A stretch of 19,969 nucleotides of DNA from CBDUVZ01 sp965370805 (GTDB lineage: Bacteria > Hydrothermota > Tepidihabitantia > Tepidihabitantales > Tepidihabitantaceae): NCBI GenBank assembly GCA_965370805.1, contig CBDUVZ010000054.1, positions 1-19,969 of the forward strand, written 5' to 3'. The notes under the pieces are model-generated. The model saw only the letters and a program-made list of their open reading frames with translations. It did no database searches and had not been told where the DNA came from. Shown here in pieces: positions 12,040 to 19,918 of this stretch (positions within the stretch are counted from its first letter, which is position 1; the number at the start of each line of letters is the position of its first letter). Made by a program: the position numbers and the translations under genes.

Positions 12040-14396
12040 GCAGCGGTGGTTGCCGGGTCTTCCCCGGGGCCCTGCCGGGGCAGTCGGACCGTGAACGTGC
12101 TGCCTTCGCGGTAGCGGGAATCGACCCGGATAGTCCCACCGTGCTCGCCGACGATGCTGCGGCAGATTGACAGCCCGAGCCCGGTGCCGGAGACTCCGGG
12201 GGCGGCTTCACGATTGACGCGCTGGAACCGGTGGAAGAGCTTGGGGATGTCTTCGGCGCGGATGCCGATGCCGTGGTCTTCGACCGATATCTCGATTTCC
12301 GCACCGAGGTCCCGGGCGTGAATCCGCACCGGGCCGCCGTCGGGCGAGTATTTGATGGCATTGGATATCAGGTTCTGGATGACTGCTTTGATACGTTCCG
12401 GGTCAGCGCGGAACCGGGCAAAGCCTTCGGGGATGCCGCTGGTCAAGGTGTGGTCGGGGTGCTGGCTCGACTCGGTGCTGATGAGTTCCTCGACGATGTT
12501 CCGGACGTCGACCTGTTCCAGGTTCAATTTGAACTTGCCCGCTTCAATCCGGGAAAGCGTCAGGAAATCATCGACCAGTCTGAAGAGGCGGTGGCCTTCC
12601 CGGACGATGATCTTCAGGAATTCCTTCCTTTTTTCCGGCGTGACCCGCTCGCCCTGGAGCATCTCGGCGAACCCGACAATCGGGGTAAGCGGGGCGCGAA
12701 GTTCGTGGGAGACGGTTGAGATCATGCTGGACTTGAGTTGGTCCATTTCCTTTTCCCGGCTGATATCGCGGAGAACGACGACACAGCCTCTTGTTTCGTT
12801 CTGTTCGTCGAACAGGGGGGAGACTGCGAAGCTGACCGGGAGCCGGGTGCCGGTCTTGGTGATGATGTACGTCGTCAGGTCGTGCCCGACCAGTGTTTGA
12901 CGACTGGCAAGACAGTCTCTTGCCGGGCACGCGGTGCCGCAGACGTCGGGATTGCTTTCGGACCCGGTCCGGAGGATGCCGGCGCACAACTGACCGATGA
13001 CCTCCTCGGCGTCGAAGCCGGTCATCTTCTCCGCGGTCCGGTTCCACATCACGATGCGGAGTTCCATGTCGACGACCATCAGCCCTTCGCCGAGTGCGGT
13101 GAGAATTGCCTGCAGTGAATCCTTCTTGCGCGCCAGTTCCGTTGTCGCGGCACTGATTTTCTCTTCCAGCCCGCGATACGACTCGTCGAGCTTCCCGGCC
13201 ATTGCATCGAATTCCGAAGCGAGGTCTTCGATCTCGTCGCCGGTTCGGAGTCCGAGCCGCATGTTCAGGCTTCCGGAGCCGATCTGCCGGACGCCATCAC
13301 GCAGGTCGCGCAACGGCCGGACGATCCTCTCCGACAGGAACAGACCGACGACCATCACGGCCGCGGCAGCAAGCAGGAGCACGAAGATTGCGGACCGCCC
13401 GAACTGGTGGGTGGCGATGAGGATTTCCGCTTTGTTCTGCTCAACTGTGACGACCCAACCCGTGCCTCCGGCGTCGGTATGGCCGTGGCTGTGGCTTGAC
13501 GGCACCGGGGTGACCGCGACCACTGCGTTGGTTCTGCCGACCAGGCCCCGACCCTGATACCAGATCGGGAAATTCGTGGTCAGGTGGTGCAGCCGGTCGG
13601 AGGAGCCGATTCTCGACCAGGCGGAACCGGGAAGCGGGGAAACAAGTAGTTCACCGAACTTCGTGGTCAGGGTCGCGAAGCCGGTCTGGCCGACTTCCAC
13701 CTGTTCGACCAGTTCTGCCAGTTCAGCGGCATTGGCGAGAACGCGAACGATGCCGACGACTCGAGTCCGGGCAGAGTCCAGCACCGGCGCGGCGATATTC
13801 AGGAGTGTTTTGTTGTCTTCGTAGCAGAGCCGGCTCAGGTAGGGGGCTCCACGGCCCTGGTTGAAAGCGGCCTGCCACCATTTCTGGTCGGAATAGTGAA
13901 TCCGGCCCGGCGGTTCAGTGGCACCGACCACGATGCCGTCCAGATCGGTGACGAGCAGGCGGTCGTAGAGCCCCGGGTTCTGCTGCTGGAAGTGCTTCAG
14001 TTCCCGGGAGGCCGGTCGGTCGAGCAGCGTCCGGGTCAGACGGGCGGAGTCGTCGGCCCACGACCGCGACAGTTCCTTGATGCGCCGGGCAGTCGCGGCG
14101 CTGTCGGGGCTGCTGCTCTGATCGACGCAGGTCCGGATTAGGGCGGACCCGGTGGCAAGCTCGTTCACTCCCCCGGTCAATTCCCTCACCTCCGAATCGA
14201 CGCCAGCAGCAACCCGTTCGGACAGCGTCAGCAGGTGCTGGCCGGCGGCGTTGATAGCCGCCTGGCTCATGACCCAGTGGCCGAGCAGTGAGGTGATGAT
14301 TGCCGGCGCGATTCCCAGGACCAGCAGCCAGAGGACGATGCGGTCCTGGATCCCGAAACGGAATCGACCTGTCCGGGAATTGCGCTTCCTGATCAC
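12036..14396 (-). CDS. Membrane sensor histidine kinase (Cache-like, HAMP, PAS, HisKA, HATPase)
   Basis: A 786-residue two-component sensor. From GTG at 14396: TM1 about 19-43, an extracytoplasmic Cache-like sensing domain 44-335, TM2 about 336-357, HAMP 358-410, a coiled stretch, PAS about 425-545, HisKA with H-box STVSHELRAPL (phosphorylated His564), and HATPase with N-box QNLISNAIKYSP, G1 DHGIGI and G2 GTGLGLSI. The PAS domain holds four cysteines (471, 486, 490, 495; CGTACPARDC) that could bind a metal or sense redox state. The start follows from the promoter: the -10 ends 6 nt before this GTG, implying a leaderless mRNA; a longer frame to 14432 would begin inside the -35. No response regulator is adjacent. 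The ligand is unknown. Confidence 0.92.
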   Translation of the reverse strand: MIRKRNSRTGRFRFGIQDRIVLWLLVLGIAPAIITSLLGHWVMSQAAINAAGQHLLTLSERVAAGVDSEVRELTGGVNELATGSALIRTCVDQSSSPDSAATARRIKELSRSWADDSARLTRTLLDRPASRELKHFQQQNPGLYDRLLVTDLDGIVVGATEPPGRIHYSDQKWWQAAFNQGRGAPYLSRLCYEDNKTLLNIAAPVLDSARTRVVGIVRVLANAAELAELVEQVEVGQTGFATLTTKFGELLVSPLPGSAWSRIGSSDRLHHLTTNFPIWYQGRGLVGRTNAVVAVTPVPSSHSHGHTDAGGTGWVVTVEQNKAEILIATHQFGRSAIFVLLLAAAAVMVVGLFLSERIVRPLRDLRDGVRQIGSGSLNMRLGLRTGDEIEDLASEFDAMAGKLDESYRGLEEKISAATTELARKKDSLQAILTALGEGLMVVDMELRIVMWNRTAEKMTGFDAEEVIGQLCAGILRTGSESNPDVCGTACPARDCLASRQTLVGHDLTTYIITKTGTRLPVSFAVSPLFDEQNETRGCVVVLRDISREKEMDQLKSSMISTVSHELRAPLTPIVGFAEMLQGERVTPEKRKEFLKIIVREGHRLFRLVDDFLTLSRIEAGKFKLNLEQVDVRNIVEELISTESSQHPDHTLTSGIPEGFARFRADPERIKAVIQNLISNAIKYSPDGGPVRIHARDLGAEIEISVEDHGIGIRAEDIPKLFHRFQRVNREAAPGVSGTGLGLSICRSIVGEHGGTIRVDSRYREGSTFTVRLPRQGPGEDPATTAA

Positions 14397-14402
14397 AACT
14401 GG

Positions 14403-14432
14403 GTTATACCCGATGAGCATGGGGGGTGTCAA
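14403..14432 (-). promoter_or_regulatory. Promoter of the histidine kinase gene
   Basis: TTGACA (14432-14427), an 18-nt spacer, then TATAAC (14408-14403, 5 of 6 matches). The seventh base after the -10 is the G of the GTG at 14396, so the mRNA would begin at its start codon. Confidence 0.7.
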
Positions 14433-14445
14433 GCGGGGCGGGCGA

Positions 14446-14473
14446 TTGACTTCAGCCGTGCGTCAGGTAGAAT
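14446..14473 (+). promoter_or_regulatory. Promoter of the carboxypeptidase gene
   Basis: TTGACT (14446-14451), a 16-nt spacer, then TAGAAT (14468-14473, 5 of 6 matches). Start expected near 14480, giving a leader of about 95 nt. Its -35 is separated from the divergent kinase -35 by only 13 bp. Confidence 0.7.
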
Positions 14474-14575
14474 TCAGGACCTTTGAGGGCTGTGAGGTCT
14501 GCCGGACTCCGAGAGGCCCGGATACCGCGGCCCCGGTCTATTTCGTCAAGAGCCAGGAGAACTTCCGGAGGAATG

Positions 14576-16831
14576 ATGTTGAAGCTGGAATTGAAGCGGG
14601 CGGTTCTGTCGGTGGCACTGCTGCTGCTTGTCAGCCTGGTTCAGGCCGGGCCGATGGTAGTCAGAGTCCAGGCCCGGGATTACTGGGAGTTGTACGACCA
14701 CATTCAGTTCAAGGGAACATCGATAGACATTGCGGGCAAGGTCGCGGGTGAGAGCTATGACCTAGTGCTGGACCGCGCGGACCTGCCGCTGGTGATGGCG
14801 AGCGGCCTGGCGATGGAGGTCGTCGTTGACGATATTGATACGCGCCGGGGCGAGGCCGCGCTTGACGGGTACTACTGTTCGCACGACTCGATAGTCAGCA
14901 TCATGCGCAACTGGGCAACGACCTACCCGGACATCTGCAAGTTCGACAGCATCGGCCGGACCTATTACGGCCGCTGGATCTACGGAGTGAAGATATCGGA
15001 TAACGTGCAGGTCGAGGAGGATGAGCCCGAGGTGTTATTCGAGTCCCTGCACCATTCGCGCGAGTGGGCCTGCCCCCAGGCGGCCCGGCATTTCGGGGAC
15101 ACTTTGCTCGCCAACTACGCGACCAATTCCGAGTTCCAGGATTTCATCGACAACCACCAGCTCTGGCTGTTCCCGATTATCAATGTCGACGGGTACGACT
15201 ATGACTACCCGGGCCAGCGGATGTGGCGCAAGGACCGCCAGCCGTTCGGCGGCTCGGTCGGCACGGACCCGAACCGGGACTACAATGGCTGCTGCAACGG
15301 CAACCGGATGTCGGACTGGGGCGCGCTGACGTCGGGCTCGGCTTCCTCGCACGAGCCGAGCAGCGACGTCTTCATGGGCGCTCACGCGATGTTCGGCGAC
15401 GAAGTCGATGCCCTGGCCGAGTTTTTCAAGCAGCACACATTCGTGGCCGACGTCTCGCTGCATTCCTACTCCGAACTCGTGCTCTGGCCTTTCGGCAACG
15501 GGTTCACCGCGCCCGACGACGCGATGCTGTCCGGCCTGGGCCAGGGGATGGCGTTACGGATGTCCCGGCTCTCGGGCGGCACTTACACGCCGGAGCAGGC
15601 CAGTTCGTTGTATCCGACGAGCGGCGGCTCGATTGACTGGATGTACGGCTGGGCCCATAACGTCGGCGGGTTCCCGTGCATGTCCTACGTGTTTGAACTG
15701 GGCACGAGGTTCTACCAGAACACCGGCGACCTCGAGTCGATCCAGAAGGAGTGCTTCGACGGTGCGTTCTACCTGTTCACGCACGCGGATTCCATTATCG
15801 ACAACCTCGAAGGCGAAGTGCCCCCGCCGGTGCTTGCGCCGTTGGATTCGTCAGCGACCGGTGACTTCACGATTCACTGGAGCCCGGTCCGGCCCGAGCA
15901 TAACCACCCGGATAAGTGGGAACTGGAGGAGCTTACCGGACTGACAGTGACGACCGACGACATCGAGTCCGGGTCCGGTCTCTGGGACTTCGAGGGCTTC
16001 AGCCTGAGCACGAGCCAGCACCACTCGGGTTCCAACAGTGTGTTCTCGGGTTCGGCCAATAACATCTCGAACTACATGGTGACCAAAGACCCGTACCCGG
16101 TGCAGAGCGGCGACTCGCTGACCTTCTGGCTCTGGTATAACCTCGAAACCAACTACGACGTGTTCGTGGCCGAGGTGTCGGAAAACCTGCTTGAGTGGAC
16201 CCAACTCCACGAGCGGTACGAAGGCAACGCGAGCAGTTGGCAGCGCGAAGCGTTCTCGCTTGAGCCCTGGGTCGGACGGTCGGTCTATCTCCGGTTCCGG
16301 GTGATGACCGACGACTACACCCTGCGCACCGGCGCATACGTCGATGACGTTTACCCGGTGCCGGCGTTCTCCGGCCACACGGTGATTGCCGACAACATCA
16401 CTGATACGCTCTACAGCGTGACGGGCAAGACGCCCGGAACGTACTACTACCGGGTGCGCGGGCATAACGCCGCCTGGGCCTGGAACAACCAGGGTCCGCT
16501 CGAGGATATCGTCGTGACCGCCAGCGGTGGGGCCGAAGGCCCGGCTGAGCCGCAGAGCTTCAAGACCGCCCTGACAGTCGGCGCCAATCCGTCGACCGGT
16601 CCGTTCGAACTCAGCTACACGCTCAGGCGTGCCGGCGATATCAGCCTGATGGTGTTCGATGCAAGCGGACGGACGGTGCGTACCCTTGTGGCCGGCACGG
16701 CAGCGGCCGGCAGGCACTCGGCCCGCTGGGACGGCCGCGACACGCAGGGCCGCAAACTGGCGGCCGGGGTCTATTTCTGCCGGCTCGACGCCGACGAGAC
16801 GGTCACGGCGCGCGTTGTCCTGCTAGATTAG
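14576..16831 (+). CDS. Secreted M14 zinc carboxypeptidase with MAM-like and FlgD-like C-terminal domains
   Basis: Exported metallocarboxypeptidase, about 751 residues. A signal peptide (KLELKRAVLSVALLLLV, then VQAG) leads to a pro-like region, then the M14 domain at about 100-440. The zinc ligands are His160 and Glu163 (HHSREW) and His296 (SLHSYSE); the catalytic Glu374 is in YVFELG, and the substrate-binding NR pair is in DPNRDYN (233-234). A jelly-roll MAM or 'choice-of-anchor' domain follows at about 490-625, then an Fn3-like segment, then a FlgD-like Ig domain (NPSTGPFELSYTLRRAGDIS, DASGRTVRTL, AAGVYFCRL) typical of outer-surface proteins in FCB/WOR-3 lineages. GGAGG (14567-14571) precedes ATG 14573, ATG 14576 and TTG 14579 with 1, 4 and 7 nt, so the exact start is open. 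Probably scavenges peptides outside the cell. Confidence 0.93.
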   Translation: MLKLELKRAVLSVALLLLVSLVQAGPMVVRVQARDYWELYDHIQFKGTSIDIAGKVAGESYDLVLDRADLPLVMASGLAMEVVVDDIDTRRGEAALDGYYCSHDSIVSIMRNWATTYPDICKFDSIGRTYYGRWIYGVKISDNVQVEEDEPEVLFESLHHSREWACPQAARHFGDTLLANYATNSEFQDFIDNHQLWLFPIINVDGYDYDYPGQRMWRKDRQPFGGSVGTDPNRDYNGCCNGNRMSDWGALTSGSASSHEPSSDVFMGAHAMFGDEVDALAEFFKQHTFVADVSLHSYSELVLWPFGNGFTAPDDAMLSGLGQGMALRMSRLSGGTYTPEQASSLYPTSGGSIDWMYGWAHNVGGFPCMSYVFELGTRFYQNTGDLESIQKECFDGAFYLFTHADSIIDNLEGEVPPPVLAPLDSSATGDFTIHWSPVRPEHNHPDKWELEELTGLTVTTDDIESGSGLWDFEGFSLSTSQHHSGSNSVFSGSANNISNYMVTKDPYPVQSGDSLTFWLWYNLETNYDVFVAEVSENLLEWTQLHERYEGNASSWQREAFSLEPWVGRSVYLRFRVMTDDYTLRTGAYVDDVYPVPAFSGHTVIADNITDTLYSVTGKTPGTYYYRVRGHNAAWAWNNQGPLEDIVVTASGGAEGPAEPQSFKTALTVGANPSTGPFELSYTLRRAGDISLMVFDASGRTVRTLVAGTAAAGRHSARWDGRDTQGRKLAAGVYFCRLDADETVTARVVLLD

Positions 16832-16851
16832 CTATACTTCGACACGGCATT

Positions 16852-16881
16852 GCGGGGCGGCCGCATCTGCGGTCGCCCCGC
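16852..16881 (+). terminator. Terminator-like hairpin after the carboxypeptidase gene
   Basis: GCGGGGCG (16852-16859) pairs with CGCCCCGC (16874-16881), and CCGC pairs with GCGG inside, joined by a G-T pair: a 13-bp GC-rich stem with a 4-nt loop, 20 nt after the stop codon. It lacks a T-tract, as do the other hairpins of this window. Confidence 0.65.
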
Positions 16882-16890
16882 TCTCAGTGC

Positions 16891-16918
16891 TTGATTCCCG
16901 TGGTGATTTCCATAGGGT
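16891..16918 (+). promoter_or_regulatory. Possible promoter of the ABC-F operon
   Basis: TTGATT (16891-16896), a 16-nt spacer, then TAGGGT (16913-16918, 3 of 6 matches). Six bases separate the -10 from the GTG start at 16925, the same geometry as the kinase promoter, so a leaderless mRNA is possible. The -10 is weak. Confidence 0.4.
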
Positions 16919-16924
16919 AGTGGC

Positions 16925-18832
16925 GTGATAACGCTGGACAACGTGGCGGTCGAGTTCGGGACCCAGCAACTGTACCGGGACGTGAGCCTGCTGGTCGGGC
17001 CGCAGGACCGGGTCGGTCTGGTCGGCCCGAACGGCAGCGGCAAGTCCACTATCTTCAAGATGATTGCCGGGCTTGAGCGGCCCAGTTCGGGCGAACTCAG
17101 TATCCGCCGCGGGACGAAGATAGCCTACCTGCCGCAGACCGGCGCGGTCGCCGGGGACCGGACAGTGTTCGAAGAAGCGCTGTCTGCGTTCGGTGGACTC
17201 GAAGAGGTCCACCAAAGTATGGTCAAGTGCGAGCGGGAGATGGGGCGGCCCGGACTCGATTCCCGGCGACTCGACGCATTGCTCAAGCGCTATGCTGATC
17301 TCCAGCACCATTACGAGCAGGATGCGTACACCGGAGAAGCCCGGGCGAAGAAAGTGCTGGTGCGGCTCGGGTTCTCGCAGGGCGACTTCGACAAGCAGAT
17401 GAAGACCCAGAGCGGCGGGTTCCAGGTGCGGCTGACCCTTGCCCGGATGCTGCTTGAGGAGCCGGACCTGCTGCTGCTCGATGAGCCGACCAACTACCTT
17501 GACATCCGGTCGATTGAGTGGCTCCAGGAGTACCTGTCCGGGTTCAAGGGCGCGTTCGTCATGGTCACTCACGACCGCTATCTGCTCGACGGGCTGGTCG
17601 AACGCATCTGGGCAATCGAGAATCGGCGGGTGCTGGTGTTCCAGGGCGGCTACTCACGGTATCTGGAGGACAAAGTGCTGCGGGACCGGCAACAGCAGAA
17701 GAAGTACGAGGAACAGCAGGTGTTCATCAAGCGGACCGAGACGTTTGTCGCCAGGTTCAAGGGTCGGAAGGATACTGCCAAGCGGGCGTTGAGCCGGCAG
17801 AAGATGCTTGATAAGCTGGAGCGGATCGAATCGCCGCGCGAGGATTCGAGAATCCGGATACGGTTTCCCGAGGCCGAGGATATTCACGGCAAGGCGCTTG
17901 AACTTGATGCCGTCGGGAAGGGTTTCGACGGCCGACCGGTCTTCAGCGGTGCCGGCCTGATACTGAAAGGCGGGGAGAAGCTGGGGTTGTTCGGGGTCAA
18001 CGGCGCGGGCAAGACGACCCTGCTGCGGATAATCGCAGGCCGGCTCAAGCCGGACCGGGGCAGCGTGTGGTGGAGCCGGAAGACCAGGATTGCGTACTAC
18101 GAGCAGGGGGCCGAGGACCGACTTGACCCGGACCTGACGGTGCTGGAGTCGGTCCGGCGGGTCGCCGAAGGCTACACTGAGAACGAACTGAAGGGTATGC
18201 TCGGGGTGTTCCTTTTCCGGGGCGACGAAGTCGAGAAGAAAGTGACGGTGCTCTCCGGCGGCGAGCGGAGCCGGCTGGCTATCATCTGCGTCCTGCTGGC
18301 GCCGTCCAACCTGCTGATTCTCGACGAGCCGACCAATCACCTCGACATCCAGTCGCGCGAGGTGCTTTTCGACGCGATTGAAGTGTACCGGAAGACGGTT
18401 GTGTTTGCGGCCCACGACCGGTTCATGCTCGACCGGCTGGCCGACAAAGTGGCGCGGGTCGAGGGAGGCGAGGTCGTGTTGTTCCCCGGCAACTACAGTT
18501 GGGCGCTGCACCGGTCGCAGCCGGCCCGCGGTAACCCGCTGCGGAAAGAACCACCGATAAACACCGATAAACACAGAGGGAAGAACGGAAGCCGGAAGGC
18601 AGATTCAGAATCCGATGCTCGGCATTCGGAATTCGGCATTCGGAATTCGGCGTTCAACGGTCCGATGGTCCGACTCACCGGGCGATTGCAGCGGGTGAAG
18701 CTCGAGTATGATGAGGCGAGGGAGCGGCTTGATTTCAGCCGGGCCCGGGAACTGGCGCAGGAGCAGCGGGAGGTCGAGGCGGAGATCGAGCGGGTCAAGG
18801 CGGTCGAGGTTGCCGAGGGCGGCGAGGCCTGA
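16925..18832 (+). CDS. ABC-F family ATPase (ribosome-associated translation factor)
   Basis: A 635-residue cytosolic protein with two ATP-binding cassettes and no membrane domain. ABC-F proteins bind the ribosomal E site and help stalled or antibiotic-blocked ribosomes. First cassette: Walker A GPNGSGKS (34-41), signature SGGFQVR, Walker B LLLLDEPTNYLD, switch VTHDRYLLD. The linker (about 245-300, rich in Lys, Gln and Arg) corresponds to the P-site tRNA-interaction motif. Second cassette: GVNGAGKTT (about 357-365), LSGGERSR, LLILDEPTNHLD, AAHDRFMLD. A C-terminal coiled coil follows (RLQRVKLEYDEARERL onward). Between cassette 2 and that coil, residues about 542-578 are encoded by intergenic-type repeats. 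The start is GTG with no strong Shine-Dalgarno sequence. The next gene begins 3 nt after the stop. Which ABC-F subfamily it belongs to is not clear. Confidence 0.94.
   Translation: MITLDNVAVEFGTQQLYRDVSLLVGPQDRVGLVGPNGSGKSTIFKMIAGLERPSSGELSIRRGTKIAYLPQTGAVAGDRTVFEEALSAFGGLEEVHQSMVKCEREMGRPGLDSRRLDALLKRYADLQHHYEQDAYTGEARAKKVLVRLGFSQGDFDKQMKTQSGGFQVRLTLARMLLEEPDLLLLDEPTNYLDIRSIEWLQEYLSGFKGAFVMVTHDRYLLDGLVERIWAIENRRVLVFQGGYSRYLEDKVLRDRQQQKKYEEQQVFIKRTETFVARFKGRKDTAKRALSRQKMLDKLERIESPREDSRIRIRFPEAEDIHGKALELDAVGKGFDGRPVFSGAGLILKGGEKLGLFGVNGAGKTTLLRIIAGRLKPDRGSVWWSRKTRIAYYEQGAEDRLDPDLTVLESVRRVAEGYTENELKGMLGVFLFRGDEVEKKVTVLSGGERSRLAIICVLLAPSNLLILDEPTNHLDIQSREVLFDAIEVYRKTVVFAAHDRFMLDRLADKVARVEGGEVVLFPGNYSWALHRSQPARGNPLRKEPPINTDKHRGKNGSRKADSESDARHSEFGIRNSAFNGPMVRLTGRLQRVKLEYDEARERLDFSRARELAQEQREVEAEIERVKAVEVAEGGEA
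18548..18656. repeat. Dispersed repeat sequence inside the ABC-F coding sequence
   Basis: ACCGATAAACAC-type units occur in tandem (about 18552-18574), followed by two tandem copies of GGCATTCGGAATTC and a third partial copy (about 18620-18653). The second motif is the reverse complement of the GAATGCCGAATG submotif of the intergenic array at 9138-9292. The segment is in frame and encodes INTDKHRGKN followed by a HSEFGIRNSAF-like peptide. Confidence 0.75.
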
Positions 18833-18835
18833 CCG

Positions 18836-19246
18836 GTGCGCTTCGGGGTAAGCCGGGAGAAGGAGCGGGCGCTCGAAGAGCGGCTGGCAGGACTCGGGGT
18901 GAGCAAGGAAAACCTGGTCGAGAAGTTCGTGCGCGCGTCGGGTCCGGGCGGGCAGCACGTCAACAAGGTCTCGACCGCGGTCTACCTCAAGCACAAACCG
19001 ACCGGCGTCGAAGTGAAGATGCAGCAGGAGCGGTCACAGGCCATGAACCGATACCGGGCCCGGGTGGTCCTGGCCGCGAAGCTGGAAGCGTTGATACTGA
19101 AGACGAAGACCGAAGAGCAGAAGCGGCGCGAGAAGATCCGTCGCCAGAAGAGAAGGCGGTCGCGGCGAGCCAAAGAGAAGATGCTCGCGGAGAAGCGCCG
19201 CCAGGCCGAGAAGAAAGCGGTGCGCCGGGACGAGGACTTCGAATAG
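18836..19246 (+). CDS. Small GGQ release-factor-like protein (ArfB/ICT1-like domain)
   Basis: A 136-residue protein of the RF-1 domain family that should hydrolyse peptidyl-tRNA on the ribosome. The catalytic motif is GPGGQHVNKVSTAV (36-49) with GGQ at 38-40, followed by PTGVEVKMQQERSQAMNR. It lacks the codon-recognition domain of true release factors. The C-terminal 45 residues are strongly basic (KRREKIRRQKRRRSRRAKEK), like the tail ArfB and ICT1 insert into the empty mRNA channel. That combination suggests stalled-ribosome rescue, though family members of this short type are not all characterised. The start is GTG, 3 nt after the ABC-F stop, so translation is probably coupled. Confidence 0.9.
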   Translation: MRFGVSREKERALEERLAGLGVSKENLVEKFVRASGPGGQHVNKVSTAVYLKHKPTGVEVKMQQERSQAMNRYRARVVLAAKLEALILKTKTEEQKRREKIRRQKRRRSRRAKEKMLAEKRRQAEKKAVRRDEDFE

Positions 19247-19285
19247 GGCCGCCCCGCCGCCGCTGATGAGCAGAGGAGGAAGCTG

Positions 19286-19864
19286 ATGACTGGAAAGCTG
19301 CTGGTATTGGTATCGGTCCTCGTGCTGGCCGTTCCGTTCGGGCTGGCGCAGGAGGAGCCGCCGGCCGGGGCGGAAACTCCGGTCCTGCCGGATATCGAAG
19401 TCGAGGTCAGTACGCTCGACTCGATGACGGTCGCGAGCATCGCGCGGACCGGTCCGTACGACGGAGTCGGCGTGGTGATCGGCGAGCTGCTCGCCTGGAC
19501 CGGCAAGAACGAAGTGCAGATTGTCGGCGCGCCTTTCGGTGTGTACTACGATAACCCGGAAGAAGTCCCGCCGGAGAGCACGAAGTACGAGGTGGCGGTT
19601 CCGGTTTCCGAAGGGACCGAATCGGACCCTGATGCGGGCGTGGAAGTCAAGCCGTGGGGCGGGATGACCGTGGCCAAGACGTTGCACGTCGGCCCGTATG
19701 ACGCGGTCGGCCTGGTTTACGGCGCGCTCATGGCGTGGGTTCAGGAGAGTGATTACTCCATCGCCGGGCCGGCAATCGAGGTCTACTTCAACAGCCCGGA
19801 ACAGGTGCCGTCCGAATCGCTCAGGACGGAAGTCGGTTTCGTGGTGCTGCCGAAGACCGAGTAG
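19286..19864 (+). CDS. Secreted GyrI-like (SOUL/effector-binding fold) protein
   Basis: A 192-residue protein with a signal peptide (MTGKLLVLVSVLVLAV, then FGLAQ, cleavage near residue 21), so it acts outside the cytoplasm. The mature part has two matching halves exactly 80 residues apart: MTVASIARTGPYDGVG with VYYDNPEEVP (47-95), and MTVAKTLHVGPYDAVG with VYFNSPEQVP (127-175). The pattern fits the GyrI-like or AraC effector-binding fold, a small-molecule-binding barrel of two beta-alpha-beta-beta halves. Those are usually cytoplasmic, so a secreted stand-alone copy is unusual; its ligand is unknown. AGGAGGA lies about 6 nt before the ATG. It lies 39 nt after the GGQ gene with no promoter visible between, so it is probably the last gene of that operon. 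Confidence 0.85.
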   Translation: MTGKLLVLVSVLVLAVPFGLAQEEPPAGAETPVLPDIEVEVSTLDSMTVASIARTGPYDGVGVVIGELLAWTGKNEVQIVGAPFGVYYDNPEEVPPESTKYEVAVPVSEGTESDPDAGVEVKPWGGMTVAKTLHVGPYDAVGLVYGALMAWVQESDYSIAGPAIEVYFNSPEQVPSESLRTEVGFVVLPKTE

Positions 19865-19886
19865 TACCCGGGTTTCGCTGTCAGGA

Positions 19887-19915
19887 CGGCCGGGCTGCAA
19901 CAGTCAGCCCGGCCG
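19887..19915 (+). terminator. Terminator hairpin closing the ABC-F operon
   Basis: CGGCCGGGCTG and CAGCCCGGCCG form a perfect 11-bp stem with a 7-nt loop, 22 nt after the last stop codon. Only GTT follows before the putative intron boundary at 19919, as expected if an intron has separated the stem from its original T-tract. Confidence 0.75.
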
Positions 19916-19918
19916 GTT

